In this document: piece after piece, positions 22,005-33,015 of the stretch
How the letters are laid out: each line of letters opens with the position of its first letter
Numbering within the stretch: the first letter of the stretch is position 1
Source of the DNA: Halichoerus grypus
Taxonomy: Eukaryota; Chordata; Mammalia; Carnivora; Phocidae
Assembly (NCBI RefSeq): GCF_964656455.1
Contig: NC_135712.1
Coordinates: 70,189,239 to 70,253,238 of the forward strand
Length of the DNA: 64,000 bases
Direction: 5' to 3'
The notes under the pieces: model-generated
The model's input: the letters and a program-made list of their open reading frames with translations, nothing else
Told to the model about the DNA's origin: nothing
The model's database searches: none
Translations under genes and position numbers: made by a program

Positions 22005-22400
22005 CCTAATGCTCACCCTTCCTCATGGATATTTGGCTAGCTCGGGCTTAAATTCCCACACTGGCTCCCCATTGCCTGCTCGACCAAATCCACACTTACC
22101 CTGGCTCCAGGGCCCCTTGTGTTCTGCTTACGTTCCTCCAGACGCCTTCTCACATCTCAGCCTCTCTGTGAGCGACCCCTCTGACCTGCATCTTCCTTCT
22201 TAGCCTCCATGCCTTTTACATGTGGTATCCTCCTGCCTGGCACACCCTGCCTTCCCCTGCCTGCCTACCAAACTCCTACTCATCCTTCAAGACCCTCCTC
22301 AAGGGTGTTCTCTAAGAAGCTTGTTAGGATCCATTTGGGTAAAACAAGTCGTCCACCCTTTGTGCTTCCACTGTAACTCCTAGTGACCACAAGGAGCTTT
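22005..22400 (+). repeat. L2 LINE 3' fragment
   Basis: cctccatgccttttacatgt, then accaaactcctactcatcct, tcaagaccctcctcaagggt and gttctctaagaagcttgtta follow the L2 3' region on the sense strand. Confidence 0.75.
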
Positions 22401-22419
22401 CATTTAATCCATTTGTAGA

Positions 22420-22705
22420 CACTCAGCTGCAAGTAACAGAACATCTGACTAATAGTGGCTTACACAATAGAAACATTTCATCAGCTCTCAAACAACAGAT
22501 GGTGGACTCTTCGGGGTGGGTTCAGCAGCTCAACTCTGTCCTCAAGGACCTAGGAGGCTCCTTCCCTTCTGTCATCCTCAGCATGTTGGGTGTGTCTCGC
22601 CTCATGGCCGGAAGACAGTGGCTCTAGCTCTAAGCCTCACCTCAGCACACCTCGGCATCCAAGAAGGAAGAATGGGGGGTAGGATAAAATGGGCCTTTGA
22701 CTTCT
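22420..22705 (+). repeat. ancient dispersed repeat, family not assigned (copy 1)
   Basis: actcagctgcaagtaacaga, then ctaatagtggcttacacaat, ggtgggttcagcagctcaac, tgttgggtgtgtctcgcctc and atggccggaagacagtggct. This order is familiar as a dispersed mammalian repeat, and a related copy lies at 38280-38710. I cannot name the family with confidence. Confidence 0.5.
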
Positions 22706-22890
22706 TTTTTTTTTTTAAGATTTTATTTATTTATTCATGAGAGACAGAAAGAGACAAAGACAGAGACAGAGAGGCAGAGGGAGAAGCAGGCTCCCTACAG
22801 GGAGCCTGATGTGGGACTCGATCCCAAGACCCTGGGATCATGACCTGAGCCGAAGGCAGAAACTTAACCATCTGAACCACCCAGGCACCC
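22706..22890 (-). mobile_element. CAN-SINE, reverse orientation
   Basis: Tail complement and a GACAGA-rich linker, with a shortened middle. TSD cctttgacttct at 22694-22705 and 22893-22904. Confidence 0.95.
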
Positions 22891-22904
22891 GACCTTTGAC
22901 TTCT

Positions 22905-23409
22905 CCACTTGCTCTTCGTCTGCTGATGGCTATTCTTTCCTACCCCTGATTCCTGCCCTTCATCAGATGCTCCACTTTTAACTACTCAACCTGACCGGGC
23001 ACACTTAAATATCTACCCTCAAGACCTGACCCTCAGCTCAAAGACCTCTTTTGTCCTTAAAAAAATAAAAAATCACTTCCACAGTCTGAAAATCTTGAAA
23101 GGTTTTTGACTGGTCATTTATTCCCTTTTGAATAGCTCTGCTGTACGTGTGGCTTTTACTGTGAGCCACCTCAAATAGGTTTTGGAAGTGGGTGTGGTAT
23201 AAATAATAAATAAGTGAATGAATATCTGGAAGTGTGGCTGTTTTTATTTTGTCTTGGGAGAATGTGGTTACCTCTGCGAAAGTCCCTCTGGCTAAGCGTA
23301 AACAGGATGGCTTGGCCCCTGTCTAGAAGCTGCCAGCTGATGCAAGGGATAGGGCTAGTAGTGGGTGACAGTGGGGGGCCATTTGGGACTTGAGCTTACA
23401 TTTTCCGTG
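22905..23409. other. unique sequence, nothing recognised
   Basis: No recognised element. Confidence 0.45.
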
Positions 23410-23590
23410 CAGCTCGTTGAGCACATAGTGTGAATTTTGGAGAGAGATAAAGTCTGAGGCCTCATTACTGACTTCAGAGTAAGTGCCTCTGTGATACAAG
23501 GATCCCTCTCTGTGGGCCTCACTTTCCCAAGTATATGACAGCGGTTTGGGCCAGATGGCTTCAAAGAGCCCTTCTAACTTGGCTGATACA
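23410..23590 (+). repeat. MIR SINE
   Basis: tctgtgggcctcactttccc, then aagtatatgacagcggtttg, ggccagatggcttcaaagag and cccttctaacttgg match the 3' half of MIR. Confidence 0.65.
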
Positions 23591-24459
23591 TACGTGTCAG
23601 GGGAGGGGGTCTGTGAAGTACTTCCCGGAGAGGCAGAACTGTATATTAGGGGGTTGTAGGAACAGGCGGTGGGGTCCCTGACCACTTTTCCTCTCAGCCA
23701 CTGTGGCCTTGGCTTTGGAGCTGGGAAGAGGGTTCACTGCCCTCTTGCCTGTCTTAGAAGGATGGGCTTCCTCCTCTTGAAGGACCCAATGCCGGAGTTC
23801 CTGCTACTCCTGCTCTGTGCTCCCAACTTAGGGACTGCCCCTTCCAGCCTCAACCAAGACAGAGCAGGCAGAGAGGGAGGGAAGGGGCACCAGATGGGAA
23901 TGCCAGGGGCCATGGACATCTCCCAGGTGCCTGGGGGACCCACGGGGACTCCTGACACAGAGAGAACAGCAGCGGAGACCAGAACCGTGTGCCCTGGTAG
24001 ACGCAGGGAGGGCCTCACATTTCCCTGGAGTCTCTGTCTTCGCCTCCTCATCATGCATGGCAGGGCCAGACATGCTGAATCGTATTGAAGCAGGATGGCA
24101 AGGGAAGGGCTCTGAGCAGTGTCCATCAGAAAAGTTTTGTCTCCCCACCTTGCCTGCCTGGCCTCACCTCCCCTGGGGTGTGGCTAGCAGCAGCCCGGCT
24201 TTTCAGGGCAGCCAGGGATGGGCTTCTCACCCGCTCTGACCAGGGCCCTTCCCTTCCCTGCAGCTTTGGCCACGGTCAGAGAGGAAGGGGCATCAACCAG
24301 GACTAGCATATCCAGGAATCGGGGCCCTTCACTAGTGTTCTTGAACATAGCTGGAGTTCTGGTCCCTACCAAGTCGTGGGTGAGCTTCCCCCTTTGTCTC
24401 TGTCCGGGCTGAGAGGAAAGCCCCGGATTCTTAAGAGGGAGATGACTCGATCATGGAAC
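23591..24459. other. unique GC-rich sequence, nothing recognised
   Basis: Overlapping open frames up to 139 codons (23669-24088 +, 23734-24126 -) are not recognised as any protein family and lack one coherent frame. I see no exon. Confidence 0.5.
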
Positions 24460-24615
24460 AACTTACAGCCTTCGATCATAGAGTACTCTCCAGTCTCCCC
24501 AGCACCTCCATACTCAACCATTTCATTTAGTCGCTTGAGCAAGTCAGCAAGAGGCATACTATAATCACTGTCCCCCATTTTATAGCTGAGCAAATCAAGG
24601 CTCAAAGAGAATATT
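24460..24615 (-). repeat. MIR SINE
   Basis: gagcaagtcagcaagaggca, then ctgtcccccattttatagct and gagcaaatcaaggctcaaag are the reverse-complement MIR tail. Confidence 0.6.
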
Positions 24616-24624
24616 CATTTTCTG

Positions 24625-25460
24625 TTGTTGCTGTAACACATCAACACAAAGTTAAGAGCTCAAAACCACACCAATGCATTATCTCAGCGTTCTGTAGGTC
24701 AGATGTCGGGGCAGGGTCTGGCTCAGCTGGTTCTCTGCTCCGGGCTTCGCAATACTGACGTCAGCTGTCAGCAGGGCTGTGTTCCTTTCTGGAAGTTTTG
24801 AAGATGAATCTGCGTCCAAGCTCAAGCCAGTAGTTGGCAGAATTGAGTTCCATGCGGTGTAGGATGACTAGTGGCCTGCAGGCTGTCAGCTGGGGTCATT
24901 CTCAGCCTCCGGAGCGGCCTGCATTCTTCGGTTCATAGCCTCCTTCCTCCATCTCCAAAGCCAGAAGTGGTGGCTGAGCTCCTTTCGTGTTTCACATCTC
25001 TCCGACCTCCCCTTGGGCCTCATCTGCCTTCTTCCTTCAGTCAGAGAAAGAAAGTTTTCTGCTTTTAAGGGCTCATGTGATTAAGTTAGGCCCACCAGGA
25101 TGATTCAGGACAATTTCCCCATCTCAGGGCCTGTAGTCTTTTTTCTTTAAAGATTTTATTCATTTATTTGACAGAGAGAGAGAGAGAGAGATAGAGCACG
25201 AGTACAAGCAGGGGGAGCGGCAGGCAGAGGGAGAAGCAGGGTTCCAGGGGAGCAGGGAGCCTGACGTGGGACTCAATCCCAGGACCCTGGGATCATGACC
25301 TGAGCTGAAGGCAGACGCTTAACCCACTGAGGCACCCAGGCGCCCCTGGGGCCTGTAGCCTTAATCACATCAGCGAAGTCCCCTTGCCAAATCATGTAAG
25401 GCATTCACAGTTCTGGGATTAGGGCATGGGCATCCTTGGGGATTATTATTCTTCCTACCA
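24625..25460 (-). mobile_element. ERVL-MaLR LTR (MLT1-like), interrupted by a CAN-SINE
   Basis: ttctgttgttgctgtaacac, then gttctgtaggtcagatgtcg, gctgtgttcctttctggaag, ggcccaccaggatgattcag, ccttaatcacatcagcgaag and gcatccttggggattattat: the reverse complement of an MLT1-type solo LTR. No internal coding region is present. Confidence 0.75.
25139..25346 (-). mobile_element. CAN-SINE inside the MaLR LTR, reverse orientation
   Basis: Full element with agagagagagagagagagat linker. TSD cagggcctgtagtc / tggggcctgtagcc, two mismatches. Confidence 0.96.
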
Positions 25461-26034
25461 GAGAAAAGTTTCCAAAGCTATCACTCAGCTACGCATTGGC
25501 AGCGGTGGAACCCAAAGCCACATCCTCTGTCTACAAAACATTTACTTTTCCCACCACATCCCAGCTGTCTCAGGAACTTTTAGAGCATCATTGAATTCAT
25601 CCCATTTCTTCCAGGTAAGACACACCCAACGGGGCCCAGGAAGAAAAGTATCACCAGAGAGAAGGATTCTGTAGGCCCTCCGCCCACTGGACTCTTGTCA
25701 GCGGCACCTCACTCCCTGGGATTGTCCGGGATTGTCCAGGAAGTTCTCGGAGATCACACCTAGCTGGTCTAAGGTGGGGACTAAGGCAGGCCTAGGGCAT
25801 CTCTGCCTGTTTACCTTAGAAGTCTCCAGAAGGGCCTTGCATACAGACGTAGAGTGTGTGCTCGCAGCACACTTTCTCCCCATGGCAGACCGGGCAGAGT
25901 GAGAGAATGAGCTGGAGATTCCAAAACAAACTGGGAGTTCAGGCAGTGGTGGACATTTTCCACCCTATTTCTGCCTCTGGCCCCAAGTAAAAGTACATTC
26001 ATTCTTCTCCAGCAGTAATTTTCTCCTAGAAACA
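25461..26034. other. unique sequence, nothing recognised
   Basis: An imperfect local repeat, gggattgtccgggattgtcc, near 25718-25737. Otherwise nothing seen. Confidence 0.45.
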
Positions 26035-26900
26035 GAAGTCTAAATACATTTTGTTTATTCATTCCATGCCTATTTTTGCGTACCTGCTTTGTGCAGGGCA
26101 CCATTCTAGAGATCTATCAGTGAACAAAAGGGACAGAGATCCCTACCCTCCTGGAGCCTACAGTCTGGGTGGTAGGGACTGGACAGTAAAAAACAAAACA
26201 TAATAAATGAGTTCATAATGTGGATCTTTAGAAGGCCATAGAGCTATTGAAAAAGGAGCATAGAGCAGAATGAGTGGTGCTGGTAGGAAGGCAGACTATA
26301 GGATTAAGTATGGGCACAAAGTGCGCCTCACTGAGAAGGAGAGGTTTGAGCAAAGACTTCAGGTAAGAGAGGTAGCCAAATGGGTACCTGAGTTGAGAGC
26401 ATTCCAGGTAGAGGACGCAGCATGTTTGATGTATTGGAAGAACAATAAGGAGCCCAGTGGAGTCGTAGAAGATGGCCTTGTAAGGAATGGATTTAACTTT
26501 TTTTTTTAAGATTTTATTTATTTGAGAGAGAGAGAGAGAGCACAAGCTGGTGGGGGGTGGGGCGGCGCAGAGGGAGAAGGAGGAGACTCCCAGAAGCTTC
26601 TGCGCCCAGAAGCAGGGAGCCCAATAACACAGGGCTCGATCCCAGGACCCCAGGATCAGGACCCGAGCTGAAAGCAGACGCTGAACCAACTGAGCCACCC
26701 AGGTGCCCCAGGAATGGGTTTAACTTTGAGTGAAGTAGGAAACCACCCTGAGGTTTTTGATCGGAGGAACATCTTGTAGAAAGAGTTTGCATTTCCATGG
26801 AGTGCTGATGCAGGGAGCCTGTTAGAAAGTAAAGGTTTGGGGATTGTGATGATAAACCAGAGGCAAATGGCTGCGTTGGAGTAGAGGTTTTATGCTTTGC
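26035..26900 (-). repeat. L2 LINE fragment, reverse, interrupted by a CAN-SINE
   Basis: tacctgctttgtgcagggca, then ccattctagagatctatcag, cctggagcctacagtctggg, ctcactgagaaggagaggtt and gagcattccaggtagaggac are the reverse complement of the L2 3' region. The SINE at 26501-26709 splits it. Confidence 0.7.
26501..26709 (-). mobile_element. CAN-SINE inside L2, reverse orientation
   Basis: Tail complement, unusual GC-rich linker (ggggtggggcggcgcagagg), head complement GAGCCACCCAGGTGCCCC. TSD aggaatggatttaacttt / aggaatgggtttaacttt, one mismatch. Confidence 0.96.
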
Positions 26901-27248
26901 ATAGTGTAGCCTCCGGGGGAAGTAAGGGAAGCTGAGGAAGGTGGGCGTTGGCCTTAGGCTAGCTCAGTGGGATAAGGTAGGTAGGTTTGGGCCTGTGTAG
27001 ACTTCACTGGGGGGCCCCGTGTCAGCCTGCATGTTCTGGCAGTGCTGCGTTACCTCGAGCAGACTGGATGGGGAGGACAGAGGTGGAGACTCCTGAGGGT
27101 CTCACCGTGGCCCAGCGTCCAAGCCAAAAGGTGGGAACCACTTGTTCCCAAGTCAGAGAATCAGCAATAGGCCAACCTGTGTGAGGGGGATCACTCTAGC
27201 TTTTCCTATGTGGGTTACCAGCAACAAAGCCAAGCAAAATCACAAGTT
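26901..27248. other. unique sequence, nothing recognised
   Basis: No recognised element. Confidence 0.4.
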
Positions 27249-27342
27249 TTAAATCTATTTATTCCTTAGTAATCTCTATACCCAATGTGGGACTCCAACT
27301 CACGACCCTGAGATCAAGAGTCCATGAACCAGCCAGGTGGCC
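27249..27342 (-). mobile_element. CAN-SINE, short old type, reverse orientation
   Basis: ttagtaatctctatacccaa, then tgggactccaactcacgacc, gagatcaagagtccatgaac and cagccaggtggcc; a few bases lost in the head. Confidence 0.8.
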
Positions 27343-27934
27343 GATACATTTTTATATCTTTGGAGTATTTTATAATCAGAGGAAAACAATGAAAATATAA
27401 TATTTATAATTATAGCGGCAGAACACTTAACTTGGTGTAAGGAAGAACTCCCTGGTGGGGACTGACAGGAAAGTGGTCCCCAGGGAGGAGGCTCTGCCCC
27501 CCCCTCCGTCCCTGTGAGGGTAAGACACCCGAGGGCCAGAAGGTCTGGCACTTGCTTGGAGGCCTGGAACGCAGCTGTTGACCTCTACCCCACGCTGCCA
27601 CCCTCTCATGTCCCCTGCGGTCCTGAAATCAATTCTGCATTTCTAAACCCATTATCCCTACACCTGGCAGGCTATGCCTTGAGTTGGGTGTAAGGAACAA
27701 ACACTGAGCTGATTAGAGTTAGGTGACTGGGTTTCAATACCTGCTCTGTTCGGGCAGGATTTTATTTCCTCTGAGGATACTTGGGGACTGAGGTTTCTCC
27801 CTTGGGAATATTGCTCCTTGGGAATCCCATGTGCTTTTCCCTTTAGTCAACTCACACCTGTCAGATCATACCACTAAACCCCAACTCTAGAGGATAGTCT
27901 AGATCTTATTTATTCTTATTTCCTTTTTATCTTT
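27343..27934. other. unique sequence, nothing recognised
   Basis: No recognised element. Confidence 0.4.
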
Positions 27935-28385
27935 ATTATCCACACTGGTTATATTTATTGCAGAAAATTTTTCAAAGATAAGCAAAAAAAAAAAAGACAC
28001 AAATTATCTGTGGGCCCACCAACCAGAGATAACCAATCTATTTTTGTCTCATACTTAGATATAAAATGGTCAAAATGAAATAATATCAAACACACTGTTT
28101 GGAAATGTGGTTTTTCATGAAATATATACCTCAAGTACCTTTTCAAATCTATAAATATGCAGGTCTCCACATGCATGTTGATGAGTACATACTATTCCAT
28201 CATGTGACCCAGTCATTAGGAGCCATTCCCCTGTGTCTGGGCAGGCTTTCACAGCTGGTGTCCTTATCAACACCACCGTGATTAATATCCTTGGACTCAT
28301 CTTTGCTCTCACTTGTCATTATTTGCTTAGGCCAAATTATAGGAGATAAACTGCTAGTCTGGAGGTAATGCAGTCTCTCTGGCAT
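27935..28385 (-). mobile_element. ancient L1 (L1ME-like) fragment, reverse
   Basis: gcccaccaaccagagataac, then gatgagtacatactattcca, caccaccgtgattaatatcc and taggccaaattataggagat resemble the reverse complement of an L1 ORF2 end/3' UTR. Confidence 0.6.
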
Positions 28386-28689
28386 GCCTTTTTAAACCAT
28401 TTGGCCCCGATGAGCTCAGAGGCTCCCTCCAGGTTGGACTGTCTGGGTCTGGTTTCTCTTCAGAGTTGGGGCTGGGGCCAGGATCTCTGCCTCTAAACCC
28501 TGTGATTGTTGTTCCATCGTCCTGGTCACATCTCTTTTGGGTTGAAAGTGTGTCGCTAGTGTGATCTTTGGCCAAAGAAGTAGATTCCCCTCCCTCTCTC
28601 AAACCGTCCCACAGGCGATCTCTCCGCCCCCTTCTCCTCCTCCTGAAATCATGCCCTTGGCTCCCAGCTCTGCAAGTGTCTACCATAGT
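28386..28689. other. unique sequence, nothing recognised
   Basis: A 118-codon open frame on the minus strand here shows no recognisable protein. Confidence 0.4.
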
Positions 28690-28970
28690 GCCTACAGCAC
28701 TTTCATTCATTCAGATGATGCGGTGAACAGTAAAGAGTCATGAAACATTAACTCTGTGCTACGTCCTGGGAAATACAGAGGAGAATGAGGAAAGTCCCCG
28801 TCCTCATGGAACTTCTAAGTACTAAGAGAACTTCGGACAGCAATAAATTTCATGAAGAAACAACAAGGTAGTGGGAGAGTGAGCGGCTGTGGAGAGATGC
28901 TTTCGGTAACATGGCCCAGAGCATCCTCGCGGAGGTGGTGACATTTGAATGAAGAGAATACTTCATTATA
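28690..28970 (-). repeat. L2 LINE 3' fragment, reverse
   Basis: ctctgtgctacgtcctggga, then aatacagaggagaatgagga, ccccgtcctcatggaacttc and gcggaggtggtgacatttga follow reverse L2. Confidence 0.65.
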
Positions 28971-29009
28971 CTTCTCTGTTGATATGTCTTCCTCCCTTGG
29001 TTAAATGGA

Positions 29010-29115
29010 GACCCTGGGTTGTTATGCGTATCAGAAGATAGAACAGTGCCTGGTGCATAGAGAGAGCTCAGTAGATGTGCGTGGAATGAATGAATGAATG
29101 AATGAGCGAATCAAT
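29010..29115 (+). repeat. L2/MIR-like 3' end with GAAT repeat
   Basis: acagtgcctggtgcatagag followed by gtagatgtgcgtggaatgaa and four gaat units: the 'agtgcctggcacatagtagg' terminus on the plus strand. Confidence 0.5.
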
Positions 29116-29309
29116 GGAGGTGAGGGTCCCACCACCCTCTGCACTGTTCAGATTCATGTGGAGCTCTGAGCCCAGATCCAGGAAGGTGGGTTTCTCCCCA
29201 GGTGCTTCACCTTGTTACCTAGGAGGGACTAGGAGAGCAGAGAGGTTAGGGAGCTCGCTCTGCCACACAGCAAGCCGCCTGGCAGGGCTGCCCAGAGCCC
29301 CAGCCCAGC
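29116..29309. other. unique sequence
   Basis: Nothing recognised. Confidence 0.4.
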
Positions 29310-29475
29310 GGCACAGCACACAGGTTAAGAGCAGACGCTTGCATTTGGCTCTGCTCTTGACCCACTCTGCAACCTTGGGCAAGTTCTCCAACGCTCTATG
29401 TGTCAGGTTTCAAATCTAAGAAATGGAGATAATAGCACCGGCTCGCTGACTCGCGAGCATTACATTGAGATAAAG
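29310..29475 (+). repeat. MIR SINE
   Basis: ctctgcaaccttgggcaagt, then ctccaacgctctatgtgtca, atctaagaaatggagataat and gagataaagtgtgtaagagc: a near full-length MIR 3' half. Confidence 0.8.
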
Positions 29476-29700
29476 TGTGTAAGAGCTTGGCGGGAAGGCA
29501 GGCTCAGCAAGGGGGGCAGCTGGCCCGCTGTTCCTGCAGAGCCCCAGGCACCGGGCCGCCACGGGCTGGGTGAGCAGGAGTGTCTACCTGGCCGCCTGGC
29601 AGGGTGCGGGGCTCCCGGGGGGTGGAGGCCGGGCGGGAGGCGGAGGCCGGGAAGGACTGCAGGAGAGGGAGGAGACGCACGCGGGGGTGTTTTCCACATT
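29476..29700. other. small CpG/GC-rich block
   Basis: High G+C with several CpGs (29530-29690, e.g. caccgggccgccacgggctg). No exon or promoter motif is clear. Too short for a confident CpG island. Confidence 0.4.
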
Positions 29701-29984
29701 ATTTCACATTTTTACCCACATCCTGACTTCTCTTTAAAAAGAACTGTTGTAAAAACAATATAGAGACATTAAAGGAAATTTTAAAGGAAAAATAAACACC
29801 TGTGATCTCAGCATTCTAACCCCAAATTGTTGTTTTCTTTCTGTCTAGTCCTTCCTGTTTGGCTAAATGCACGCATACCTGATACAGCGCTGTGCTTCTG
29901 GTGATCTAGGTCATATGACGCATGTCACTTAACATGTTAAAAATAGTGCTCCTTCATTATCCTATAGTCTTCATATACAGAATT

Positions 29985-30170
29985 ATTTTTATAGATTTTA
30001 TTTATTTATTTGACAGAGAGAGAGAGCACAAGCAGGGGGAGCGGCAGGCAGAGGGAGAAGCAGGCTCCCCGTTGAGCAGGGAGCCTGATGTGGAACTTGA
30101 TCCCAGGACCCCGGGATCATGACCTGAGCCAAAGACAGACGCTTAACCCACTGAGCCACCCAGGCGCCCC
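29985..30170 (-). mobile_element. CAN-SINE, reverse orientation
   Basis: TSD cttcatatacagaatt at 29969-29984 and 30170-30185, perfect. Full tail, linker and head. Confidence 0.97.
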
Positions 30171-30244
30171 TTCATATACAGAATTTCTAATGGCAGTCTG
30201 ATCTTCCATCAGGTTGATGAAGCTACATTTAGTTATTCATTTAT

Positions 30245-30365
30245 TTTCTTTTAAAGATTTTATTTTTCAGTAATCTCTATACCCAAAGTGGGGCTTGAAC
30301 TCACAACCCCGAGATCCCCTCGATCAAGAGTCACATACTCCACTGACTGAGCCAGCCAGTTGCCC
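30245..30365 (-). mobile_element. CAN-SINE, short old type, reverse orientation
   Basis: cagtaatctctatacccaaa, ggggcttgaactcacaaccc, head complement ending gagccagccagttgccc. TSD tagttattcattt (about 30230-30242 and 30367-30379). Confidence 0.92.
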
Positions 30366-30452
30366 ATAGTTATTCATTTTCTTAATGCTGGGTATTTAGT
30401 TTGCTTCTTTTTTGCTCTTAAAGATAAACATATTTGTTTGTAGCTTTTTATT

Positions 30453-30642
30453 TATCTTTTTAAGATTTTATTTATTTATTTGATAGAAAGAGAAAGCACA
30501 AGCAGGGAGAGTGGCAGAGGGAGAGGTAGAGGCAGGCTTCCCACTGAGCAGGGAGCCCGATGTGGGACTCGATCCCAGGACCCCGGGATCATGACCTGAG
30601 CCGAAGGCAGACACTTAACTGGCTGAGCCACCCCAGCGCCCC
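30453..30642 (-). mobile_element. CAN-SINE, reverse orientation
   Basis: TSD ttgtttgtagctttttatt / ttgtttatagctttttaat flanks a full element ending GAGCCACCCCAGCGCCCC. Confidence 0.96.
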
Positions 30643-30934
30643 TTGTTTATAGCTTTTTAATGCTGTATGGCTATATTGCTCCCCGGTGGAACCATTTACA
30701 CTGGGCTAGCAATATGTAAGCACGCTCTCACCAACTCCGCAGAGAGCTTTTGGGGTGGTGGTAATATGATTGACTCTTGTTAGCTTAATCTGGTAGGGCG
30801 TGGTATTTACTATTTAAGTTCCCCTTGAATGAAATTTGGTTTGTATTCTTTGCTCATAATCATTCTCGATTAGCTATTGATGAACCTAATCTTGTGTCTT
30901 ACTTCGCTGCAACCTTTTTTGCCAGTCGTCTTTT

Positions 30935-31065
30935 CTTTTTCTTTTTTAAAATTACATTTTTAATAAATGATAAAAGCAATACACGCTCATGGCAGAAAAT
31001 TTGAAAAATAGAGTATTAAAATGAATGTCTTCACTTAGAATTAACCTTTGTTAACCTGTTTCAAA
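30935..31065 (-). mobile_element. L1-like fragment, reverse
   Basis: caatacacgctcatggcaga followed by aaatttgaaaaatagagt resembles reverse L1M sequence (compare 27950-27980). Confidence 0.4.
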
Positions 31066-31280
31066 ACTAAATGTAAAATATATTTCTGAGTCAACTGGGA
31101 AATAAGAATACGGACTGCTTGTTAGACGATGTTAAGAGATTGTTGTTAATTGGGGCGGCATGTGATAACAAGGTAAATATGTAATTTTAAAAATTAGCTT
31201 AACAGTTCAGGTGCTTACTGGAGCATTGACAGGAAAATGTGTGTGAAATCTCAGATTTGCTTTTAAAAACCCCAGGACCA

Positions 31281-31465
31281 GGGCGCCTGGGTGGCTCAGT
31301 TGGTTAAGCGACTGCCTTCGGTTCAGGTCATGATCCTGGAGTCCCTGGATCGAGTCCCACATCGGGCTCCCTGCTCAGCAGGGAGTCTGCTTCTCCCTCT
31401 GACCCTCCCCCCTCTCATGTGCTCTCTCTCTTATTCTCTCTCTCTCAAATAAATGAATAAAATCT

Positions 31466-31496
<31 letters not shown>

Positions 31497-31497
31497 T
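31281..31497 (+). mobile_element. CAN-SINE, GACCCTCC-linker type
   Basis: Head gggcgcctgggtggctcagt with ttaagcgactgcc, gatcctggagtccctggatc, linker tctgaccctcccccctctca. TSD aaaaaccccaggacca at 31265-31280 and 31498-31513, perfect. Confidence 0.98.
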
Positions 31498-31689
31498 AAA
31501 AACCCCAGGACCAAACAAACAAACAAAAGATTGGAGAAAATTAGATAAAACCAAATTGGCAAAATGTTAATATTTGTTGAAACCAGATGACGGACACATA
31601 AGCATTCATTTCATTGTTCTCTCTGCCTTTGCCTGTCTTTGAAATCTTGTGGGATGAAAAGTTTAAAAACCTATTTTCTCAGGAGGTCT

Positions 31690-31950
31690 TGTAGGCTCTC
31701 CTACCTAAAATTCCCGCCTCATCTTGGTGACTCTCCTTTTGTATTTTTCATCCTCGATTTTTGCTTTCTCTCCATAGCATTTTATTACTATCTCTTATAC
31801 TAACCGTGCTCTTAGAGCATCTGGTTTGTTTGGCTTGTTACCCCTCCCCAGCTGGAGGGTAAACTCCGTCAGGACTTCTGTCTGTTTTGTTCACTGCTCT
31901 TCCCATCCACAGTGACTGGTTCTTCAAATAACTGTGGAACAAGAAACAAA
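31690..31950 (+). repeat. L2 LINE 3' fragment
   Basis: ttctctccatagcattttat, then ctggagggtaaactccgtca, ggacttctgtctgttttgtt and cactgctcttcccatcc follow the L2 3' end in sense. Confidence 0.75.
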
Positions 31951-32164
31951 ATCACTGATAACATTACAAAATTACAGACATTCATTTTAACTTAAATTTA
32001 ACAGAAGGAAAAAAGATACTGTAGTAGAATGAAGGAGTTGCTGAACATTAGGTCATGTTCCTCAAGGACCCTTCAAAAATTTTAAAAAATATGTGTACAA
32101 ATCATCGAGGTTGGAGATGTTAGATCTTTGTCCTTTTTTCCCCGGCTCATTTATTTTTACTTTT

Positions 32165-32273
32165 TTGCTTTTTTATTTTTTCCAAGTAATCTCTATGCCT
32201 AGCCTGGGGCTTGAACTCATGACCCCGAGATCAAGAGTCACATGCTCTACCGACCCAGCCATCCAAACACCCC
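32165..32273 (-). mobile_element. CAN-SINE, short old type, reverse orientation
   Basis: caagtaatctctatgcctag, ggggcttgaactcatgaccc, agatcaagagtcacatgctc, ending catccaaacacccc. It abuts the TSD of the next SINE. Confidence 0.87.
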
Positions 32274-32304
32274 TCTGCTTCTTTCTTTCTCTCTCTCTCT
32301 CCTT

Positions 32305-32489
32305 CTTTCTTTCTTTTTTGATTTATTTGAGAAAGGGAGAGAGAGAGAGAGAGCACAGAGGGAGAGGGAGAGGGAGAAGCAGACTCACCGCTGAGCAGGG
32401 AGCCCGATGCGGGGCTCGATCCCAGGACCCTAAGATCATGACCTGATCTGAAGGCAGACTCTTAACCAAACTGAGCCACCCAGGCGCCC
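32305..32489 (-). mobile_element. CAN-SINE, reverse orientation
   Basis: ttttttgatttatttgagaa, extended GAGAGG linker, head complement GAGCCACCCAGGCGCCCC. It is preceded by a CTTT-rich stretch (32279-32316). Likely TSD ctctgcttctttctt / ctctgctcatttctt. Confidence 0.93.
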
Positions 32490-32687
32490 CTCTGCTCATT
32501 TCTTAATGGGCATAAATTTAAATTTCCAGGCAGTAAGACTTAATAACTGCTTCATCAACATCAGAATAAATATCACTAATATTTAAAGAAACAAACAAAC
32601 CTTTTTTTTTTTTTTTTTTTTACTTACTTACACATACACCAAGAACAAAGTGGAGAACATATGCCTACTTTTAGAATGAACTCTCAG

Positions 32688-33015
32688 GATGCCTGGCTGG
32701 CTGAGTCAGTGAAGCATGTGACTCTTGATCTTGGGGTTGTAAGTCTGAGACCCACCTTGGGTGTAGAGATCACTTAAAAATAAGATCTTGGGATGCCTGG
32801 GTGGCTAAGTTGGTTAAGCCTCCAATTCTTGGTTTCGGCTCAGGTCATGATCCCAGGGTCTTAGGATCGAGCCCCGCATCCGGCTCCCTGCTCATCGGAG
32901 AGCCTGTTTCTCCCTCTCCCTCTACTGCTCCCCCTGCTTGTGTGCTTTCTCTCTGTCAAATAAATAAATAAAATCTTAAAAAAATAATAAAAATAATAAG
33001 ATCTTTAAAAAAAGG
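32688..33015 (+). mobile_element. CAN-SINE, short old type, split near its tail by a second SINE
   Basis: ggatgcctggctggctgagt, gtgactcttgatcttggggt, gtgtagagatcacttaaaaa. Its tail (taagatctttaaaaaaa) is interrupted by the SINE at 32790. Confidence 0.87.
32790..32992 (+). mobile_element. CAN-SINE nested in the tail of another CAN-SINE
   Basis: Head gggatgcctgggtggctaag, tail caaataaataaataaaatct. TSD aataagatctt (32779-32789) with a matching copy after the tail (about 32994-33004). Confidence 0.94.

Larger units (their letters stand above)
29720..30930 (-). mobile_element. ancient L1 (L1ME-like) fragment, reverse, carrying three SINEs
   Basis: aacacctgtgatctcagcat, then tatacagaatttctaatggc, tgctgtatggctatattgct and actcttgttagcttaatctg resemble reverse L1M sequence. 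Three CAN-SINEs (29985, 30245, 30453) inserted independently, each with its own TSD. Confidence 0.55.

Noticed and set aside
26228..26798. 156-codon frame on the minus strand with CSLSLSQIN-like residues
   Set aside because: It is a read-through of a CAN-SINE and L2; similar QINK/SLSLK endings recur wherever a SINE is translated.
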